A stretch of 64,000 nt of DNA from Aeromonas popoffii (GCF_000820025.1 NZ_CDBI01000014.1:310001-374000), one strand, 5' to 3'. Shown: positions 46,899 through 56,988, numbered from the stretch's first letter. Program-made: numbers and translations. The notes: generated from the letters alone by a model not told the origin.

Positions 46899-47984
46899 TC
46901 AGCCCTCGCTGACCAGACTGACCGCCTTGATATAGGCGTATATCTGCTGCTCGGGCGCCAACGCCAGACGCTTGGCGGAGCGGCTGGTGATCCGGGCCAG
47001 CAGTATCTGCTCACCCAGCGCCAACTGCAACAGGGTCTGGCCGGGGCGCACCTCGTGCACCGCAAGCAAGCGCGTGACGAGGCAGTTGGAGAGGCTGGAG
47101 TGCTCGATGGGGGCGGTGGCGATCACCACGTCTCGCCCCGCCACCTTGATCTGCAAGGGGCCGCTCTCGTCCGGCACATGGGTCATGGTGACCCGCAGAC
47201 GCTGCTCGCCGAGCAGCAGGGTCGCCATCTGCTCATCGTCATCGTAGTGGGCCAGGGTGGCATCCAGCATCACCCCGGCATCGTCGCGACTGGCGAGCGA
47301 GAGATCGGTGCGGGCGAAGATCTCGCTCGGCCGCCCCTGCGCCTCCACCCGGCCCCCCGCCAACAGCACCAGCTGATCACACAGCAAACTCACCTCCTCC
47401 ATGGCGTGGCTGACGAAGATCATCGGCATACCACTCTCCTGCTGCAATCCCTTGAGCACATGGGCCTGATGGATGCGGCTACGCCTGTCCAGCGCAGAGA
47501 AGGGCTCATCGAGCAGCAGCAGATCGGGCTCCGCCAGCAGGGCCCGAGCCAGCGCTACCCGCTGACGTTGACCACCGGAGAGGCCATGGGCTGGCTGCCC
47601 CAACAGATCGGCAAAGCCGAGCCGCGCGGCCAGCACTTCGGGTTGCCAGCCCCCTCGCCCCTTGCGGGCCGCCAGTTGCAGATTGCCGAGCACCGTCAGA
47701 TGAGGGAAGAGCCGCGAATCCTGAAACACCAGCCCGATACGGCGCGCTTCGGGTAGCAGCGCTGCGCACTCCCGCCCGCGCCAGCGCATGCGATCCCCGC
47801 TTTGGCGATCGAGCCCGGCGATGATGCGCAGCAGGGTACTCTTGCCGCAGCCAGAGGGGCCAAACAGACCGATAATCCCCCCCAGCTCGAGCGTCAGTGC
47901 ACAATCGAGGGTAAAGGGGCCGAACGCGCGCCGGGTCGTGAGGTTCAGGGAATTGCCCTGCGCCATAGTGGCTGGCTGGTTCAT
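46899..47984 (-). CDS. modC: molybdate ABC transporter ATPase ModC
   Basis: 361 residues with Walker A GLFGPSGCGKSTLLR, signature LSGGQRQRVALARAL, Walker B LLLLDEPFSALD, and a C-terminal TOBE/Mop domain (SNCLVTRLLAVHEVRPGQ) that binds oxyanions. It powers molybdate import with ModB. It overlaps the modB end by four bases (ATGA). It closes the mod group. Confidence 0.95.
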   Translation of the reverse strand: MNQPATMAQGNSLNLTTRRAFGPFTLDCALTLELGGIIGLFGPSGCGKSTLLRIIAGLDRQSGDRMRWRGRECAALLPEARRIGLVFQDSRLFPHLTVLGNLQLAARKGRGGWQPEVLAARLGFADLLGQPAHGLSGGQRQRVALARALLAEPDLLLLDEPFSALDRRSRIHQAHVLKGLQQESGMPMIFVSHAMEEVSLLCDQLVLLAGGRVEAQGRPSEIFARTDLSLASRDDAGVMLDATLAHYDDDEQMATLLLGEQRLRVTMTHVPDESGPLQIKVAGRDVVIATAPIEHSSLSNCLVTRLLAVHEVRPGQTLLQLALGEQILLARITSRSAKRLALAPEQQIYAYIKAVSLVSEG

Positions 47985-48661
47985 CCGAACAGTCTCCGCT
48001 GCCTGCGCTGCAACACCCCGTAGACCAGTACCAGCATCACCAGCGAGAAGCCCATCAAGCCCCCCGCCAGAATATGGGCGTTCTGGTAATCCATCGCCTC
48101 CACATGATCAAACAGGGCGATGGAGAGCACCTGGGTCTCGCCGGGGATATTGCCGCCAATCATCAGCACCACGCCAAACTCCCCCAGGGTATGGGCAAAG
48201 CCGAGGGCTGCCGCCATCACGAAGCTGGGCAGGGTCATCGGCAAAATGATGTGGAAGAAGCGCTCCAGCGGGCCGAGCCCCAGCGTGGATGCCGCCTCCA
48301 GCTCCTTATTGCCCATGTTGACGAAGGCGGAGGTGAGCGGTTGTACCACAAACGGCAGCGAATAGAGGATGGAGGCAAGCAGCAAGCCGAAAAAGCTGAA
48401 GGCGAGCGGGGCGCCGAAGGTGTCCCGCCACCAGGCGCCGAAGCCATATTCAGGGGAGAAGGCGAGCAGCAGATAAAACCCCAGCACAGTGGGGGGCAAC
48501 ACCAGCGGCAACGCCACCAGCGCCTCCACCAAGGGGCGCAGCCGGTTCTGACTGCGCGACAGCCACCAGGCCAGCGGCGGCGACAACAGCAAGAGAATGC
48601 CGGTGGTACTGGCCGCCAGCTTCAGGGTGAGCCAGATGGCCAGCAGATCCCCTTCACTCAT
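47981..48661 (-). CDS. modB: molybdate ABC transporter permease ModB
   Basis: 226 residues with five membrane segments and the permease motif ELEAASTLGLGPLERFFHIILP. ATG 48661 (MSEGD) is preferred because GGGAGTGAG lies upstream. The longer frame overlaps a small ORF. It passes molybdate through the inner membrane with ModA and ModC. A 40-codon ORF overlaps its first codons. Confidence 0.94.
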   Translation of the reverse strand: MSEGDLLAIWLTLKLAASTTGILLLLSPPLAWWLSRSQNRLRPLVEALVALPLVLPPTVLGFYLLLAFSPEYGFGAWWRDTFGAPLAFSFFGLLLASILYSLPFVVQPLTSAFVNMGNKELEAASTLGLGPLERFFHIILPMTLPSFVMAAALGFAHTLGEFGVVLMIGGNIPGETQVLSIALFDHVEAMDYQNAHILAGGLMGFSLVMLVLVYGVLQRRQRRLFG

Positions 48662-48776
48662 CGGACTCACTCCCAACGCCAGGTCCAGCACCAGACACTG
48701 CGAATGAGCCACACTCCCGGTAGAGCTGATCCCGAGTTAGACAAGTCATTGCCAGCAGATCTCTTTCAATACTCAT
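48654..48776 (-). CDS. small ORF between modA and modB
   Basis: A 40-codon frame (start MSIERDLLAMTCLTRDQLYR) with GGGAG seven bases before its ATG. Its TGA overlaps the first codons of modB. It holds two Cys and an acidic tail (GSESDE). In most bacteria modA and modB are close, so the 220-bp gap is unusual. It could be a coupling leader for modB or a genuine small protein. No family recognised. Confidence 0.4.
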   Translation of the reverse strand: MSIERDLLAMTCLTRDQLYRECGSFAVSGAGPGVGSESDE

Positions 48777-48831
48777 CGCCACGCTCCCGGTTGAAATCAG
48801 CCAACGGCATGGTGTGCATCCTCATTGCAAA

Positions 48832-48859
48832 GAGTGGCCGACCCTAAGGCCGACCACTC
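48832..48859 (-). terminator. hairpin after modA (attenuator-like)
   Basis: On the minus strand GAGTGGTCGGC and GTCGGCCACTC pair over 11 positions using two G-U pairs, followed by TTTGC. This weak terminator lies 25 nt past modA and could keep ModA made in excess over ModBC. Confidence 0.5.
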
Positions 48860-48884
48860 AGGGTGTTGCGTCAGCTCCCTGCCC

Positions 48885-49613
48885 TTATTGGGGCAGGGCA
48901 TAGCCCGCGGCCTTGATCTGCACCTGACCCGGCCCCTTGAGCCAGGCGACCAGCGCCTCCACCGCAGCCCCTTTCTTCAATACCAGCCCTTGCTGCTCGA
49001 TGGGTGGATAGAAGCTCGCAGGCACCGCCCAGGCTTCGCCGGTCTTGCCCGCTTCCACCAGATTGGCCCAGGCCACGAAGCCCAGTTCGGCATTGCCGGT
49101 ATCGACAAACTGCCAAGTCTGGCTGATATTGGCGCCGGTCAGCAGCCGGTACTGCTTGGGATCGATCTTGAGATGCTCGAGGGTCGCCATGGCGGCAGCA
49201 CCATAGGGAGCAGTGCGGGCATTGGCGATGGCGAGGTTGCCTTTCCAACTGCGCAGGGTCGCCTCGTCAGGGGCTGGGCCGCCCTTCTTCCACAGCCCCA
49301 GCTGGCCGATGGCGTAGGTGAAGCGATCGCTGCCCTTGCCCGCTTTTTCCAGCTTCTCGGGAGTCGCCACATCGGCGGAGAGGAAGAGATCGAACGGCGC
49401 GCCGTGGCTGATCTGGGTGTAGAGCACCCCGGTGGCGGCAGACGAAATGGCCAGGGTATGGCCGGTCTTGGCGGTGAACTCCTTGCCAATGCGCTCCATG
49501 GTGCCCTTGAAGTTGGCCGCCACGGCCACCTTCACTTCATCGGCCTGCACGGCACCGGAATGCAAGGTGGCGGCGCAGACCCCTGCGATGACAACAGATA
49601 ACAGCGGTTTCAT
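48885..49613 (-). CDS. modA: molybdate-binding periplasmic protein ModA
   Basis: 242 residues with a signal peptide ending at about residue 24 (SGAVQA) and ModA motifs: VAVAANFKGTMERIGKEF, SSAATGVLYTQISHGAPFDL, FLSADVATPEKLE. It binds molybdate (or tungstate) in the periplasm and delivers it to ModBC. It lies 87 bp after moaE on the same strand, so mod may share the moa transcript or use its own promoter. Confidence 0.95.
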   Translation of the reverse strand: MKPLLSVVIAGVCAATLHSGAVQADEVKVAVAANFKGTMERIGKEFTAKTGHTLAISSAATGVLYTQISHGAPFDLFLSADVATPEKLEKAGKGSDRFTYAIGQLGLWKKGGPAPDEATLRSWKGNLAIANARTAPYGAAAMATLEHLKIDPKQYRLLTGANISQTWQFVDTGNAELGFVAWANLVEAGKTGEAWAVPASFYPPIEQQGLVLKKGAAVEALVAWLKGPGQVQIKAAGYALPQ

Positions 49614-49700
49614 TCCCTTTCTCCTGATGGGGCCCGCACATCCGCGCCCCGAAACGGGGCCGTGGTTCCCGTTGAACCTGCGCCCCTCGTGATGAACAGG

Positions 49701-50174
49701 TCAGGCTTGCCAGCGGGCGGCGGCCGTGTTGTCACTCTCCTTGGCCTCGACCCAGCGTTGCACGCCCTCGGCGGTCAGCTCTTTTTTCCAGAACGGTGCC
49801 CGGGTTTTCAAGAAATCCATGATGAAGTGACAGGCATCAAACGCCGCATCGCGGTGGGCACTGCTCACCGCCACCAGCACAATCTGATCGCCAAGCCACA
49901 GCTCGCCGATACGATGAATGAGGGTACACTCCTGCAGCGGCCAGCGCTCGCGGGCCTCCTGCACGATATCGGCCAGCGCCTTCTCGGTCATGCCGGGGTA
50001 GTGCTCGAGGGCCAGCCCCTTCACCGCCTCCCCCTGATTGAAGTCGCGCACCTTGCCAACGAAGGTGACGATGGCGCCACTGTCTGGGCGGGTGGCGAGG
50101 CGGGCATATTCGTCCGCCAGCGAGAAGTCCTCCCGCTGCACCAGAATGCGATCTGTGATGGTTACGTCGCTCAT
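49701..50174 (-). CDS. moaE: molybdopterin synthase large subunit MoaE
   Basis: 157 residues with GAIVTFVGKVRDFNQGEAV, LEHYPGM, HRIGELWLGDQIVLVAVSSAHRD and FWKKELTAEG (catalytic Lys). It converts cPMP to molybdopterin with sulfur from MoaD. Its ribosome binding site GGAGG is formed by the last Gly codons of the mini-ORF just upstream (2 nt gap). Confidence 0.96.
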   Translation of the reverse strand: MSDVTITDRILVQREDFSLADEYARLATRPDSGAIVTFVGKVRDFNQGEAVKGLALEHYPGMTEKALADIVQEARERWPLQECTLIHRIGELWLGDQIVLVAVSSAHRDAAFDACHFIMDFLKTRAPFWKKELTAEGVQRWVEAKESDNTAAARWQA

Positions 50175-50176
50175 CT

Positions 50177-50272
50177 TTAACCTCCGGTCGTTACTGGAGG
50201 GAAAGGGAAGAAGGCCACTTCATCGCCATCGCACAGCTCAGTGGTACGATCCACGGTCATTATCTCATTCAT
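50177..50272 (-). CDS. 31-codon mini-ORF repeating the MoaD C-terminus
   Basis: This tiny gene fits exactly between moaD and moaE with 2-nt gaps on each side. Its second half reads [17 protein letters not shown], against [14 protein letters not shown] at the end of MoaD, ending in the same functional Gly-Gly. The ATG has GGAGG six bases upstream, supplied by the MoaD Gly-Gly codons. DNA and codons differ from moaD, so it is a diverged copy. Either a decaying second moaD or a made peptide that could compete for MoeB or MoaE. Confidence 0.55.
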   Translation of the reverse strand: MNEIMTVDRTTELCDGDEVAFFPFPPVTTGG

Positions 50273-50274
50273 TC

Positions 50275-50520
50275 TCAGCCTCCGGTCACCGGTGGGAAGA
50301 AGGCAACCTCATCGCCATCATTGATAGGCGTATCGAGGGGCACCAGCATCTGGTTGACCGCCACCAGCAGTTTGCCCGCCTCAAGGGCCAGTGCCCACTT
50401 GTCGCCGCGCTCACTTAAGTCGCAGCGCAGCTGCTCGGCGGTGGCGTAGTCGCACGGCAGGCAGAGCTCATCACAGGCCACCAGCTCTCTTACTTGCGCA
50501 AAAAACAGTACCTTGATCAT
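50275..50520 (-). CDS. moaD: molybdopterin synthase sulfur carrier MoaD
   Basis: 81 residues, ubiquitin-like, starting [14 protein letters not shown] and ending [10 protein letters not shown] with the Gly-Gly end that MoeB adenylylates and that carries thiocarboxylate sulfur. Overlaps moaC by four bases (ATGA). The codons GGA GGC of the Gly-Gly end also form the ribosome binding site of the next mini-ORF. Confidence 0.96.
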   Translation of the reverse strand: MIKVLFFAQVRELVACDELCLPCDYATAEQLRCDLSERGDKWALALEAGKLLVAVNQMLVPLDTPINDGDEVAFFPPVTGG

Positions 50521-51011
50521 GCTTGCTCCCCGCTATTTGACCCCAGTTGGAAATGACCGGACTTGCCGCCCTTTTTCTCCACCAGTCGCACCTGCTCGAT
50601 CACCATGTCCTTTTGTACCGCCTTGCACATGTCGTAGATGGTCAACGCCGCCACCGAGGCCGCGGTCAGCGCCTCCATCTCCACCCCTGTCTTGCCAGAA
50701 AGTTTGCAGAGGGTACGGATATGAACCCGATGCTGTTCGGGCAGCGGCACTATCTCCACCTCCACCTTGGTCAAGGCCAGCGGATGGCAGAGGGGGATAA
50801 GATCCGCCGTTTTCTTGGCCGCCATGATGCCGGCAATGCGGGCGGTGGCGAACACGTCCCCCTTGTGGTGCTGACCGCTCAGGATCAGCGCCAGGGTTTC
50901 AGGTGCCATGGCGACGAAGGCCTCGGCGCGGGCCTCACGTTCGGTGACCTGCTTGTCGGTCACGTCCACCATATGGGCTTCGCCGCTTTGGTTGAGATGG
51001 GTCAGGTTCAT
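50517..51011 (-). CDS. moaC: cyclic pyranopterin monophosphate synthase MoaC
   Basis: 164 residues with [40 protein letters not shown], and [20 protein letters not shown]. It makes cPMP from the MoaA product. ATG 51011 is used. A GTG one codon upstream is possible. It lies 50 bp after moaB in the moaBCDE run. moaA is 7 kb away. Confidence 0.96.
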   Translation of the reverse strand: MNLTHLNQSGEAHMVDVTDKQVTEREARAEAFVAMAPETLALILSGQHHKGDVFATARIAGIMAAKKTADLIPLCHPLALTKVEVEIVPLPEQHRVHIRTLCKLSGKTGVEMEALTAASVAALTIYDMCKAVQKDMVIEQVRLVEKKGGKSGHFQLGSNSGEQA

Positions 51012-51061
51012 CACGCTCCCCTTGAAGGCTGAAATAGTACCGGGATCAATGGCTCGTGCTC

Positions 51062-51568
51062 TCAGAGATGGGTCACGAAGTTGCAGGGCTGGGTACGGGC
51101 ATCGAGTTGATCCCGGATCAGCTGCTCCCAGCCCAGCTGGCAGGCGCCGGGAGAACCGGGCAGACAGCAGACCAGAGTACGGTTGGCCAGCCCGGCCAGG
51201 GCACGGCTCTGCATGGCCGAGCCGTCGATCTCGGCAAACGAGAGCTGACGGAACAGCTCGCCAAAGCCCTTGACGGTGCGGTCAAACAAGACGCCGACCG
51301 CCTCCGGTACCCAGTTCTGATCGGTAAACCCCGTGCCGCCATTGACCAGCACCACCTGGATACCCTCATCGGCGATCCACTGGCTGACCCGAGAGCGAAC
51401 TTGATAGAGGTTGTCGGCGAGCAGTGCCCGATCGGCCAGCTGGTGACCGGCGTCGGTCACGGCCGCGACCAGATAGTCGCCCGCGCTGTCATTGGCGCTG
51501 GTACGACTGTCGGAGACCGTCAACACGGCGATCTTGAGGGGAATAAATGCGGTCATGTTCTGTCCCAT
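51062..51568 (-). CDS. moaB: molybdenum cofactor biosynthesis protein MoaB
   Basis: 168 residues with [41 protein letters not shown] and [17 protein letters not shown], typical of MoaB/Mog. MoaB-type proteins adenylylate molybdopterin or are paralogues of MogA. Position as first gene of moaBCDE supports MoaB. AGGAGCTG precedes ATG 51568. Mog function cannot be excluded since no mog is in the window. Confidence 0.92.
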   Translation of the reverse strand: MGQNMTAFIPLKIAVLTVSDSRTSANDSAGDYLVAAVTDAGHQLADRALLADNLYQVRSRVSQWIADEGIQVVLVNGGTGFTDQNWVPEAVGVLFDRTVKGFGELFRQLSFAEIDGSAMQSRALAGLANRTLVCCLPGSPGACQLGWEQLIRDQLDARTQPCNFVTHL

Positions 51569-51784
51569 GGGCAGCTCCTGATAACAAAGGACCGTGAGCA
51601 AAGAGAAGACGGATCCTGGTGTGCAGCGCTTGATTTGGGGGGATCCATACCTGCGCAGGCATGGCCCTTGCCACATGGTCACTCGCTGCGACTCACGGCG
51701 GCCCGATTCTACCAAAACTCGTGCCATAGGGGGGATTAAAAGGACACACAAATGCCGTTTTGGTTAGGCTGGCTGCAATATGAA

Positions 51785-51806
51785 CAGGCCGGGCAAGCCC
51801 GGCCTG
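51785..51806 (-). terminator. nap operon terminator
   Basis: CAGGCCGGGC-AA-GCCCGGCCTG, 10-bp stem, 13 bp past the napC stop codon. On the minus strand it is followed by TTCATATTG. Confidence 0.65.
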
Positions 51807-51818
51807 GATCTGGCTACC

Positions 51819-52409
51819 CTAGAAGCCCTTCACCCCTGTCATGTCAGGCAGCTTGTGAGCTATACCCTTGTGACAGTCGATACAGGTGCTCTCGCCACTG
51901 GCCAGACTGGTGGAGTGCATCTGCGCCCCTCGCTTGCCTTGCAGGGAGAAGTCCATGTACTCGAAGTTGTGACAGTTGCGACACTCCCTCGAATCCGTGT
52001 CCTTCATGCGCTTCCACTCCCGCTCGGCCATCTCGCGGCGGTGGCTCTCGAACTTCTCGGGGGTATCCACCTTGCCGGTCAACATGCCCCACAGCTCCTT
52101 GGAGGCCTGCACCTTGCGGATGATCTTGTAGCTCCACTCGTGGGGCACATGGCAATCGGGGCAACTGGCCCGCACGCCGGAGCGGTTGGCGTAGTGGATA
52201 GTGTCGCGGTACTCCTCGAACACGTTGTCCTTCATCTCGTGACAGCCGGTACAGAACGCCTCGGTATTGGACGCTTCCATGGCGGTGTTGAAACCGCCCC
52301 AGAAAATCACGCCGCCAAAAAAACCCATCATCAGCAGCACCCAAAGGGCTGCCTTTGACGGTGACTTGAAGGTGGTCCACAGACGCTGGATAAAACCGGG
52401 TAATTTCAT
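51819..52409 (-). CDS. napC: tetrahaem c-type cytochrome NapC
   Basis: 196 residues with one N-terminal membrane anchor (about 20-42) and four CxxCH haem sites: CTGCH, CPDCH, CRNCH and CIDCH. It takes electrons from quinol and gives them to NapB/NapA in the periplasm. It is the last gene of the nap operon, as in E. coli napFDAGHBC. Confidence 0.96.
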   Translation of the reverse strand: MKLPGFIQRLWTTFKSPSKAALWVLLMMGFFGGVIFWGGFNTAMEASNTEAFCTGCHEMKDNVFEEYRDTIHYANRSGVRASCPDCHVPHEWSYKIIRKVQASKELWGMLTGKVDTPEKFESHRREMAEREWKRMKDTDSRECRNCHNFEYMDFSLQGKRGAQMHSTSLASGESTCIDCHKGIAHKLPDMTGVKGF

Positions 52410-52420
52410 CTATGGATTCC

Positions 52421-52876
52421 TCAGTTCAGCGCTTCAACTGGCTTAAAGGTATTCTCCACCAACGGCTTGGCATCCGCTTGCGGCACGTGGCACTGCAGAC
52501 AGAAGTAGCGACGAGGCGAGACGTCACCCAGGGTCATGCCGTCACGGGTCTCGAAGTGAGTCGGACTGATCTTGGGGGCCTTCATGGCACTGGCGTTTTT
52601 AAAGCTGTGGCACGCCAAGCACTTGTTGACCTTGGTATCCACCTCGTAGTTGCGGATGTCGTGGGGGATCAGCGGTGGCTGGTGCATGTATTGACGATCA
52701 TACGGGGCGCCATCCTTGCGAAAGTTTTTCAGCGGCGCGGCAGTGGCATCGGTCACCAGATCAGTGGCGCCACGCTCGGACTTGAGCCCACCGGTACTGT
52801 TGGTGATCTCGGGGGCTGCTGCCATCAAGGTTCCCGCCATCAGGCAGGCCAGCATTGCTCCAATCAGCTTTTTCAT
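52421..52876 (-). CDS. napB: dihaem cytochrome NapB
   Basis: 151 residues with a signal peptide (ends about 20, GTLMAA) and two haem sites CLACH and CLQCH. It is the small subunit of periplasmic nitrate reductase and passes electrons to NapA. Its ATG overlaps the napH stop codon (TAATG), so translation is coupled. Confidence 0.96.
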   Translation of the reverse strand: MKKLIGAMLACLMAGTLMAAAPEITNSTGGLKSERGATDLVTDATAAPLKNFRKDGAPYDRQYMHQPPLIPHDIRNYEVDTKVNKCLACHSFKNASAMKAPKISPTHFETRDGMTLGDVSPRRYFCLQCHVPQADAKPLVENTFKPVEALN

Positions 52877-53751
52877 TATTTTTTCTCCGACGTTTTTTCT
52901 GCCGTGACGGCAAAACCTACAGTGATTTCAAAAACTTGTTCCGCGCAGACATCGATGCAGCGGCCACAATTGGTACACTCCTGAGCCGCAATCAAGGGCC
53001 CGTGACCGCGCTTGGCACCGTGAACGGGGCCGCGCAGAATGGGACGCTCGGGACAGACCGCATAACAATCCATGCAGTTGCTACACCGCTCGCGCCCCTT
53101 GGCAGAAATCTTGATAAATCCGACCCGGTTGATCAGCGCATAGAAGGCCCCTACCGGACAGAGATGACCACACCAGCCCCGCTCCACCACAAAGAGGTCG
53201 AACAGGAAGATCGCCGCCAGCAGGGCCCAGCCCGCCCCCATACCAAACAGCAGACCGCGCAAGGTGAGCGAGACCGGATTGATCAGCTCCCACACCAGCA
53301 CGCCCGCGATGACCGGGGCCACCAGCACCATGGCCAGCAGCCAGTAGCGCGTATTGCGGTTGAACTGACCGTTGCCCTTGAGACCAAGCCGGGCCCTGGC
53401 CCAAGCGACGGCATCCGTGATGAGGTTGACCGGGCAGACCCAGGAGCAGAAGACCCGCCCCCCGACCAGCCAGTAACCCAGCAGCACTATGGACGCCCCC
53501 AGCCAGAGGGTGGTGATGGGCCAATGGCCCGCCGCCACCGACTGCAACAGCGTCAGGGGATCGGTCAGCGGCACCGTCTCCAGCAACAGCGAGCTGGAGA
53601 GGTTGCCTTTGAGGATCCAGATGCCCGCCAGCGGCCCCAGCAAAAACAGCCCGAGCACACTCAACTGACTCAGCCGACGCAGCAGCAGGAAGCGATGTGA
53701 CCGCCACCAGCCAAGCTTCGCCCGCGCCTCGGCTCCCGGATAACGACTCAT
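52876..53751 (-). CDS. napH: quinol dehydrogenase membrane component NapH
   Basis: 291 residues, four membrane helices, cytoplasmic CxxxCP motifs (VFCSWVCPV and CGHLCPV), and two [4Fe-4S] motifs ([13 protein letters not shown] and [11 protein letters not shown]). With NapG it forms a second quinol route into NapC/NapB. It overlaps napG (ATGA) and napB. Typical of the enteric-type nap operon. Confidence 0.95.
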   Translation of the reverse strand: MSRYPGAEARAKLGWWRSHRFLLLRRLSQLSVLGLFLLGPLAGIWILKGNLSSSLLLETVPLTDPLTLLQSVAAGHWPITTLWLGASIVLLGYWLVGGRVFCSWVCPVNLITDAVAWARARLGLKGNGQFNRNTRYWLLAMVLVAPVIAGVLVWELINPVSLTLRGLLFGMGAGWALLAAIFLFDLFVVERGWCGHLCPVGAFYALINRVGFIKISAKGRERCSNCMDCYAVCPERPILRGPVHGAKRGHGPLIAAQECTNCGRCIDVCAEQVFEITVGFAVTAEKTSEKK

Positions 53752-54482
53752 AACCCCTCCGGCTTGCGGGTGGGCAGAGTGAGCCGCTCACCGATCAGCG
53801 ACTTGCCCGCCTTGGCCTTCTCTTCCCAGCCGAGCCGGTAGTGATGACCCAGTTCACCTTTGGCGAGCTGGCGGGGCACCACCTTGATGGCAGACTCCTC
53901 CAGCACGCAGGCGTGCTCGCACTTGCCGCAGCCGGTGCAGGCATCGCTGTGTACCGTGGGCAGAAACATGGCGTGCTTGCCGGTGCGCTGGTTATGCTGC
54001 AAATCAAGGGTGATCGCCTTGTCAATCAAGGGGCAGACCCGATAACAGACATCGCAGCGCAGGCCCAGATAGTTGAGGCAGGTCTCGTGATCGATGAGCA
54101 CTGCCACCCCCATCCGCACCTGATCGATATCGGTCATCTGCTGATCCAGCGCCCCGCTCGGGCAAGCCACCACACACGGGATGTCGTCACACATCTCGCA
54201 CGGCACGGCGCGCGCCTTGAAGTAAGGTGTGCCGGTGGTCACCGGATCAAACAGCCGGGCAAGCTTGAGGGTGTCGTAGGGGCAGGCCTGGGCGCAGAGC
54301 CCACAGCGCACGCAGGCGCTGAGAAACTCAGCCTCGTCGAGCGCAGCAGGGGGACGCAGCGCCTGGGCAGGCAGCGCTTGTGCCTGCTGGCGAGCCACCC
54401 CACCGAGCCCCACGCCAAGCAGGCCCACACCGCAGGCCCCTTTAGCCATGTCGGCCAGAAACTGGCGACGACTACGACTCAT
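53748..54482 (-). CDS. napG: ferredoxin-type protein NapG
   Basis: 244 residues with a Tat signal ([15 protein letters not shown]) and four [4Fe-4S] motifs ([46 protein letters not shown]). It is exported folded and works with NapH in electron transfer to NapC. It lies 16 bp after napA. Confidence 0.95.
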   Translation of the reverse strand: MSRSRRQFLADMAKGACGVGLLGVGLGGVARQQAQALPAQALRPPAALDEAEFLSACVRCGLCAQACPYDTLKLARLFDPVTTGTPYFKARAVPCEMCDDIPCVVACPSGALDQQMTDIDQVRMGVAVLIDHETCLNYLGLRCDVCYRVCPLIDKAITLDLQHNQRTGKHAMFLPTVHSDACTGCGKCEHACVLEESAIKVVPRQLAKGELGHHYRLGWEEKAKAGKSLIGERLTLPTRKPEGL

Positions 54483-54498
54483 CTCTCGCTCCCCCGCC

Positions 54499-56988
54499 TT
54501 ATGCCTTGACGACCTTGACGGCGCACTTCTTGTAATCCGTCTCTTTGGAGAGCGGATCGGTGGCGTCCAGGGTCAGCTTGTTAACCAGCTGGCTGGCGTC
54601 AAAGAAGGGCATGAACACCAGCCCCTTGGGCGGACGGTTGCGGCCGCGGGTCTCAACCCGGGTCTTCACCTCGCCACGGCGGGAGGAGACAATCACCTCT
54701 TCGCCACGACGTACGCCACGGGCCTTGGCATCGTCCGGGTGCATGAACAGCACCGCATCCGGGAAGGCGCGATAGAGCTCGGGCACCCGACGGGTCATGG
54801 TGCCCGTGTGCCAGTGCTCCAGCACCCGACCTGTGGAGAGCCACAAATCGAACTCTTGATCCGGTGACTCGGCAGCGGGCTCAAACGGCAGAGCGAAGAT
54901 GACCGCCTTGCCATCGGGCTTGCCATAGAAGCGCACCCCCTCGCCCGCTTTGACATAAGGGTCGAACCCTTCGCGGTAGCGCCACAGGGTCTCCTTGCCA
55001 TCGACGACCGGCCAGCGCAGACCGCGCGCTTCGTGGTACTGATCGAACGGCGCCAAATCGTGACCATGGCCGCGACCGAAGGTGGCGTACTCCTCGAACA
55101 GCCCCTTCTGGACGTAGAAGCCGAAGTGATCCGCTTCGTCGTTGAGCACGCCCTTGCTCTGCTCTTTCGGGAACTGATCGACCTGACCGTTGGCATAAAG
55201 CACATCAAACAGGGTCTTGCCCTTTACTTCCGGCATCTTGGCGATGAGCTCGCTTGGCCATACCTCTTCCACCTTGAAGCGCTTGGAAAACTCCATCAAT
55301 TGCCACAAATCGGACTTGGCCCCTTCCGGCGCCTTCACCTGCTGGTGCCAGAACTGGGTGCGGCGCTCGGCGTTGCCGTAAGCCCCCTCTTTCTCCACCC
55401 ACATGGCGGTGGGCAGGATGAGGTCAGCGGCCTGGGCGGTGACGGTCGGGTATGGGTCGGAGACCACGATGAAGTTGCGCGGATCGCGGTAGCCAGGCAA
55501 GCGATCAGCATTCATGTTGGGACCGGCCTGCATGTTGTTGTTGCACATCACCCAGTAGGCATTGAGCTTGCCATCTTTGAGCATGCGATCTTGCAGCACG
55601 GCGTGGAAACCCACCTTGTCGGGAATGGTGCCTTCCGGCAGTTTCCAGATCTTCTCGGCAATGGCACGATGCTTGGGATCGGTCACCACCATGTCGGCTG
55701 GCAGACGGTGGGCAAAGGTGCCCACTTCGCGCGCGGTACCGCAGGCGGAGGGCTGACCTGTCAGGGAGAAAGGACCATTACCCGGCTCGGAAATCTTGCC
55801 GGTGAGCAGGTGGATGTTGTAACAGAGGTTGTTGGCCCAGACACCGCGGGTATGCTGGTTGAAGCCCATGGTCCAGTAGGAGACCACCTTCTTGCTCGGG
55901 TCAGCATAGATCTTGGCCAGTTTCTCCAGCTTCTCTTTGGAGACGCCGGAGAGCTTGGAGACCGACTCCACATCGTAGTCTGCCACGAACTTGGCAAACG
56001 CCTCGAAGGTCATCGGAGTGGCGTCACCGCTGTCCGGGTTCTTCGCTTTCTGCTGCAGCGGATCAGTCGGGCGCAGGCCGTAACCGATGTCGGTGACCCC
56101 CTTCTTGAACACTGTGTGCTTGTTGACGAAGTCCCAGTTCACCTTGTCGTTCTGGATGATGTAGTTGGCGACATAGTTGAGGATCGCCAGATCGGTCTGC
56201 GGGGTGAACACCATGCCGTTGTCCGCCAGCTCGAAGCTGCGGTGCTCGAAGGTGGAGAGCACATGCACCTGCACATCCGGGTTGGAGAGGCGGCGATCAG
56301 ACATCCGCGACCAGAGGATGGGGTGCATCTCGGCCATGTTGGAGCCCCACAGCACGAAGGCATCGGCCTGCTCTATGTCGTCGTAGCAGCCCATCGGCTC
56401 ATCCATACCGAAGGTGCGCATGAAACCAACCACGGCCGAGGCCATGCAGTGACGGGCATTGGGATCCAGATTGTTGGTCCGCAAACCCGCCTTCATCAGC
56501 TTGGCCGCGGCATAGCCTTCCCACACAGTCCACTGGCCAGAGCCAAACATGCCGACGGCGGTCGGCCCCTTCTCTTTCAGGGTCGCCTTGAACTTCTCGG
56601 CCATGATGTCGAATGCCTGATCCCAGCTGATGGGAGCAAAGTCGCCATCCTTGTCGAACTGGCCGTTCTTCATCCGCAGCATGGGCTGGGTCAGCCTGTC
56701 CTGGCCATACATGATCTTGGACAGGAAGTAGCCCTTGATGCAGTTCAGGCCACGGTTGACCGGCGCATCGGGATCGCCCTGGGTCGCCACGACGCGCCCA
56801 TTCTGGGAGCCCACCAGCACGGAACAGCCGGTACCGCAGAAGCGGCACGGAGCCTTGTCCCAGGTGATGGCGGTCTTGTCGGTGCTGGTGATCAGGTTGG
56901 CCGCCAGCGCTGGGGCACTGACACCGGCCACGGCAGCGGCAGCAGCCACCGCATTGGCCTTCATAAAGTCGCGTCGATTCAGCTTCAT
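54499..56988 (-). CDS. napA: periplasmic nitrate reductase catalytic subunit NapA
   Basis: 829 residues, the length of E. coli NapA (828). Tat signal [20 protein letters not shown], [4Fe-4S] site [13 protein letters not shown] with a later Cys in [10 protein letters not shown], Mo-ligand Cys in [10 protein letters not shown]. It reduces nitrate to nitrite with bis-MGD cofactor. GAGGAAATG precedes ATG 56988. The region between it and napD is made of repeats of the napD end. Depends on MoaA-E, MoeAB and ModABC encoded nearby. Confidence 0.97.
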   Translation of the reverse strand: MKLNRRDFMKANAVAAAAAVAGVSAPALAANLITSTDKTAITWDKAPCRFCGTGCSVLVGSQNGRVVATQGDPDAPVNRGLNCIKGYFLSKIMYGQDRLTQPMLRMKNGQFDKDGDFAPISWDQAFDIMAEKFKATLKEKGPTAVGMFGSGQWTVWEGYAAAKLMKAGLRTNNLDPNARHCMASAVVGFMRTFGMDEPMGCYDDIEQADAFVLWGSNMAEMHPILWSRMSDRRLSNPDVQVHVLSTFEHRSFELADNGMVFTPQTDLAILNYVANYIIQNDKVNWDFVNKHTVFKKGVTDIGYGLRPTDPLQQKAKNPDSGDATPMTFEAFAKFVADYDVESVSKLSGVSKEKLEKLAKIYADPSKKVVSYWTMGFNQHTRGVWANNLCYNIHLLTGKISEPGNGPFSLTGQPSACGTAREVGTFAHRLPADMVVTDPKHRAIAEKIWKLPEGTIPDKVGFHAVLQDRMLKDGKLNAYWVMCNNNMQAGPNMNADRLPGYRDPRNFIVVSDPYPTVTAQAADLILPTAMWVEKEGAYGNAERRTQFWHQQVKAPEGAKSDLWQLMEFSKRFKVEEVWPSELIAKMPEVKGKTLFDVLYANGQVDQFPKEQSKGVLNDEADHFGFYVQKGLFEEYATFGRGHGHDLAPFDQYHEARGLRWPVVDGKETLWRYREGFDPYVKAGEGVRFYGKPDGKAVIFALPFEPAAESPDQEFDLWLSTGRVLEHWHTGTMTRRVPELYRAFPDAVLFMHPDDAKARGVRRGEEVIVSSRRGEVKTRVETRGRNRPPKGLVFMPFFDASQLVNKLTLDATDPLSKETDYKKCAVKVVKA

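Noticed and set aside
51569-51730. Possible Moco riboswitch before moaB
   Set aside because: A GGCCATGCC/GGTATGG hairpin exists, but the conserved blocks seen before moaA are missing.
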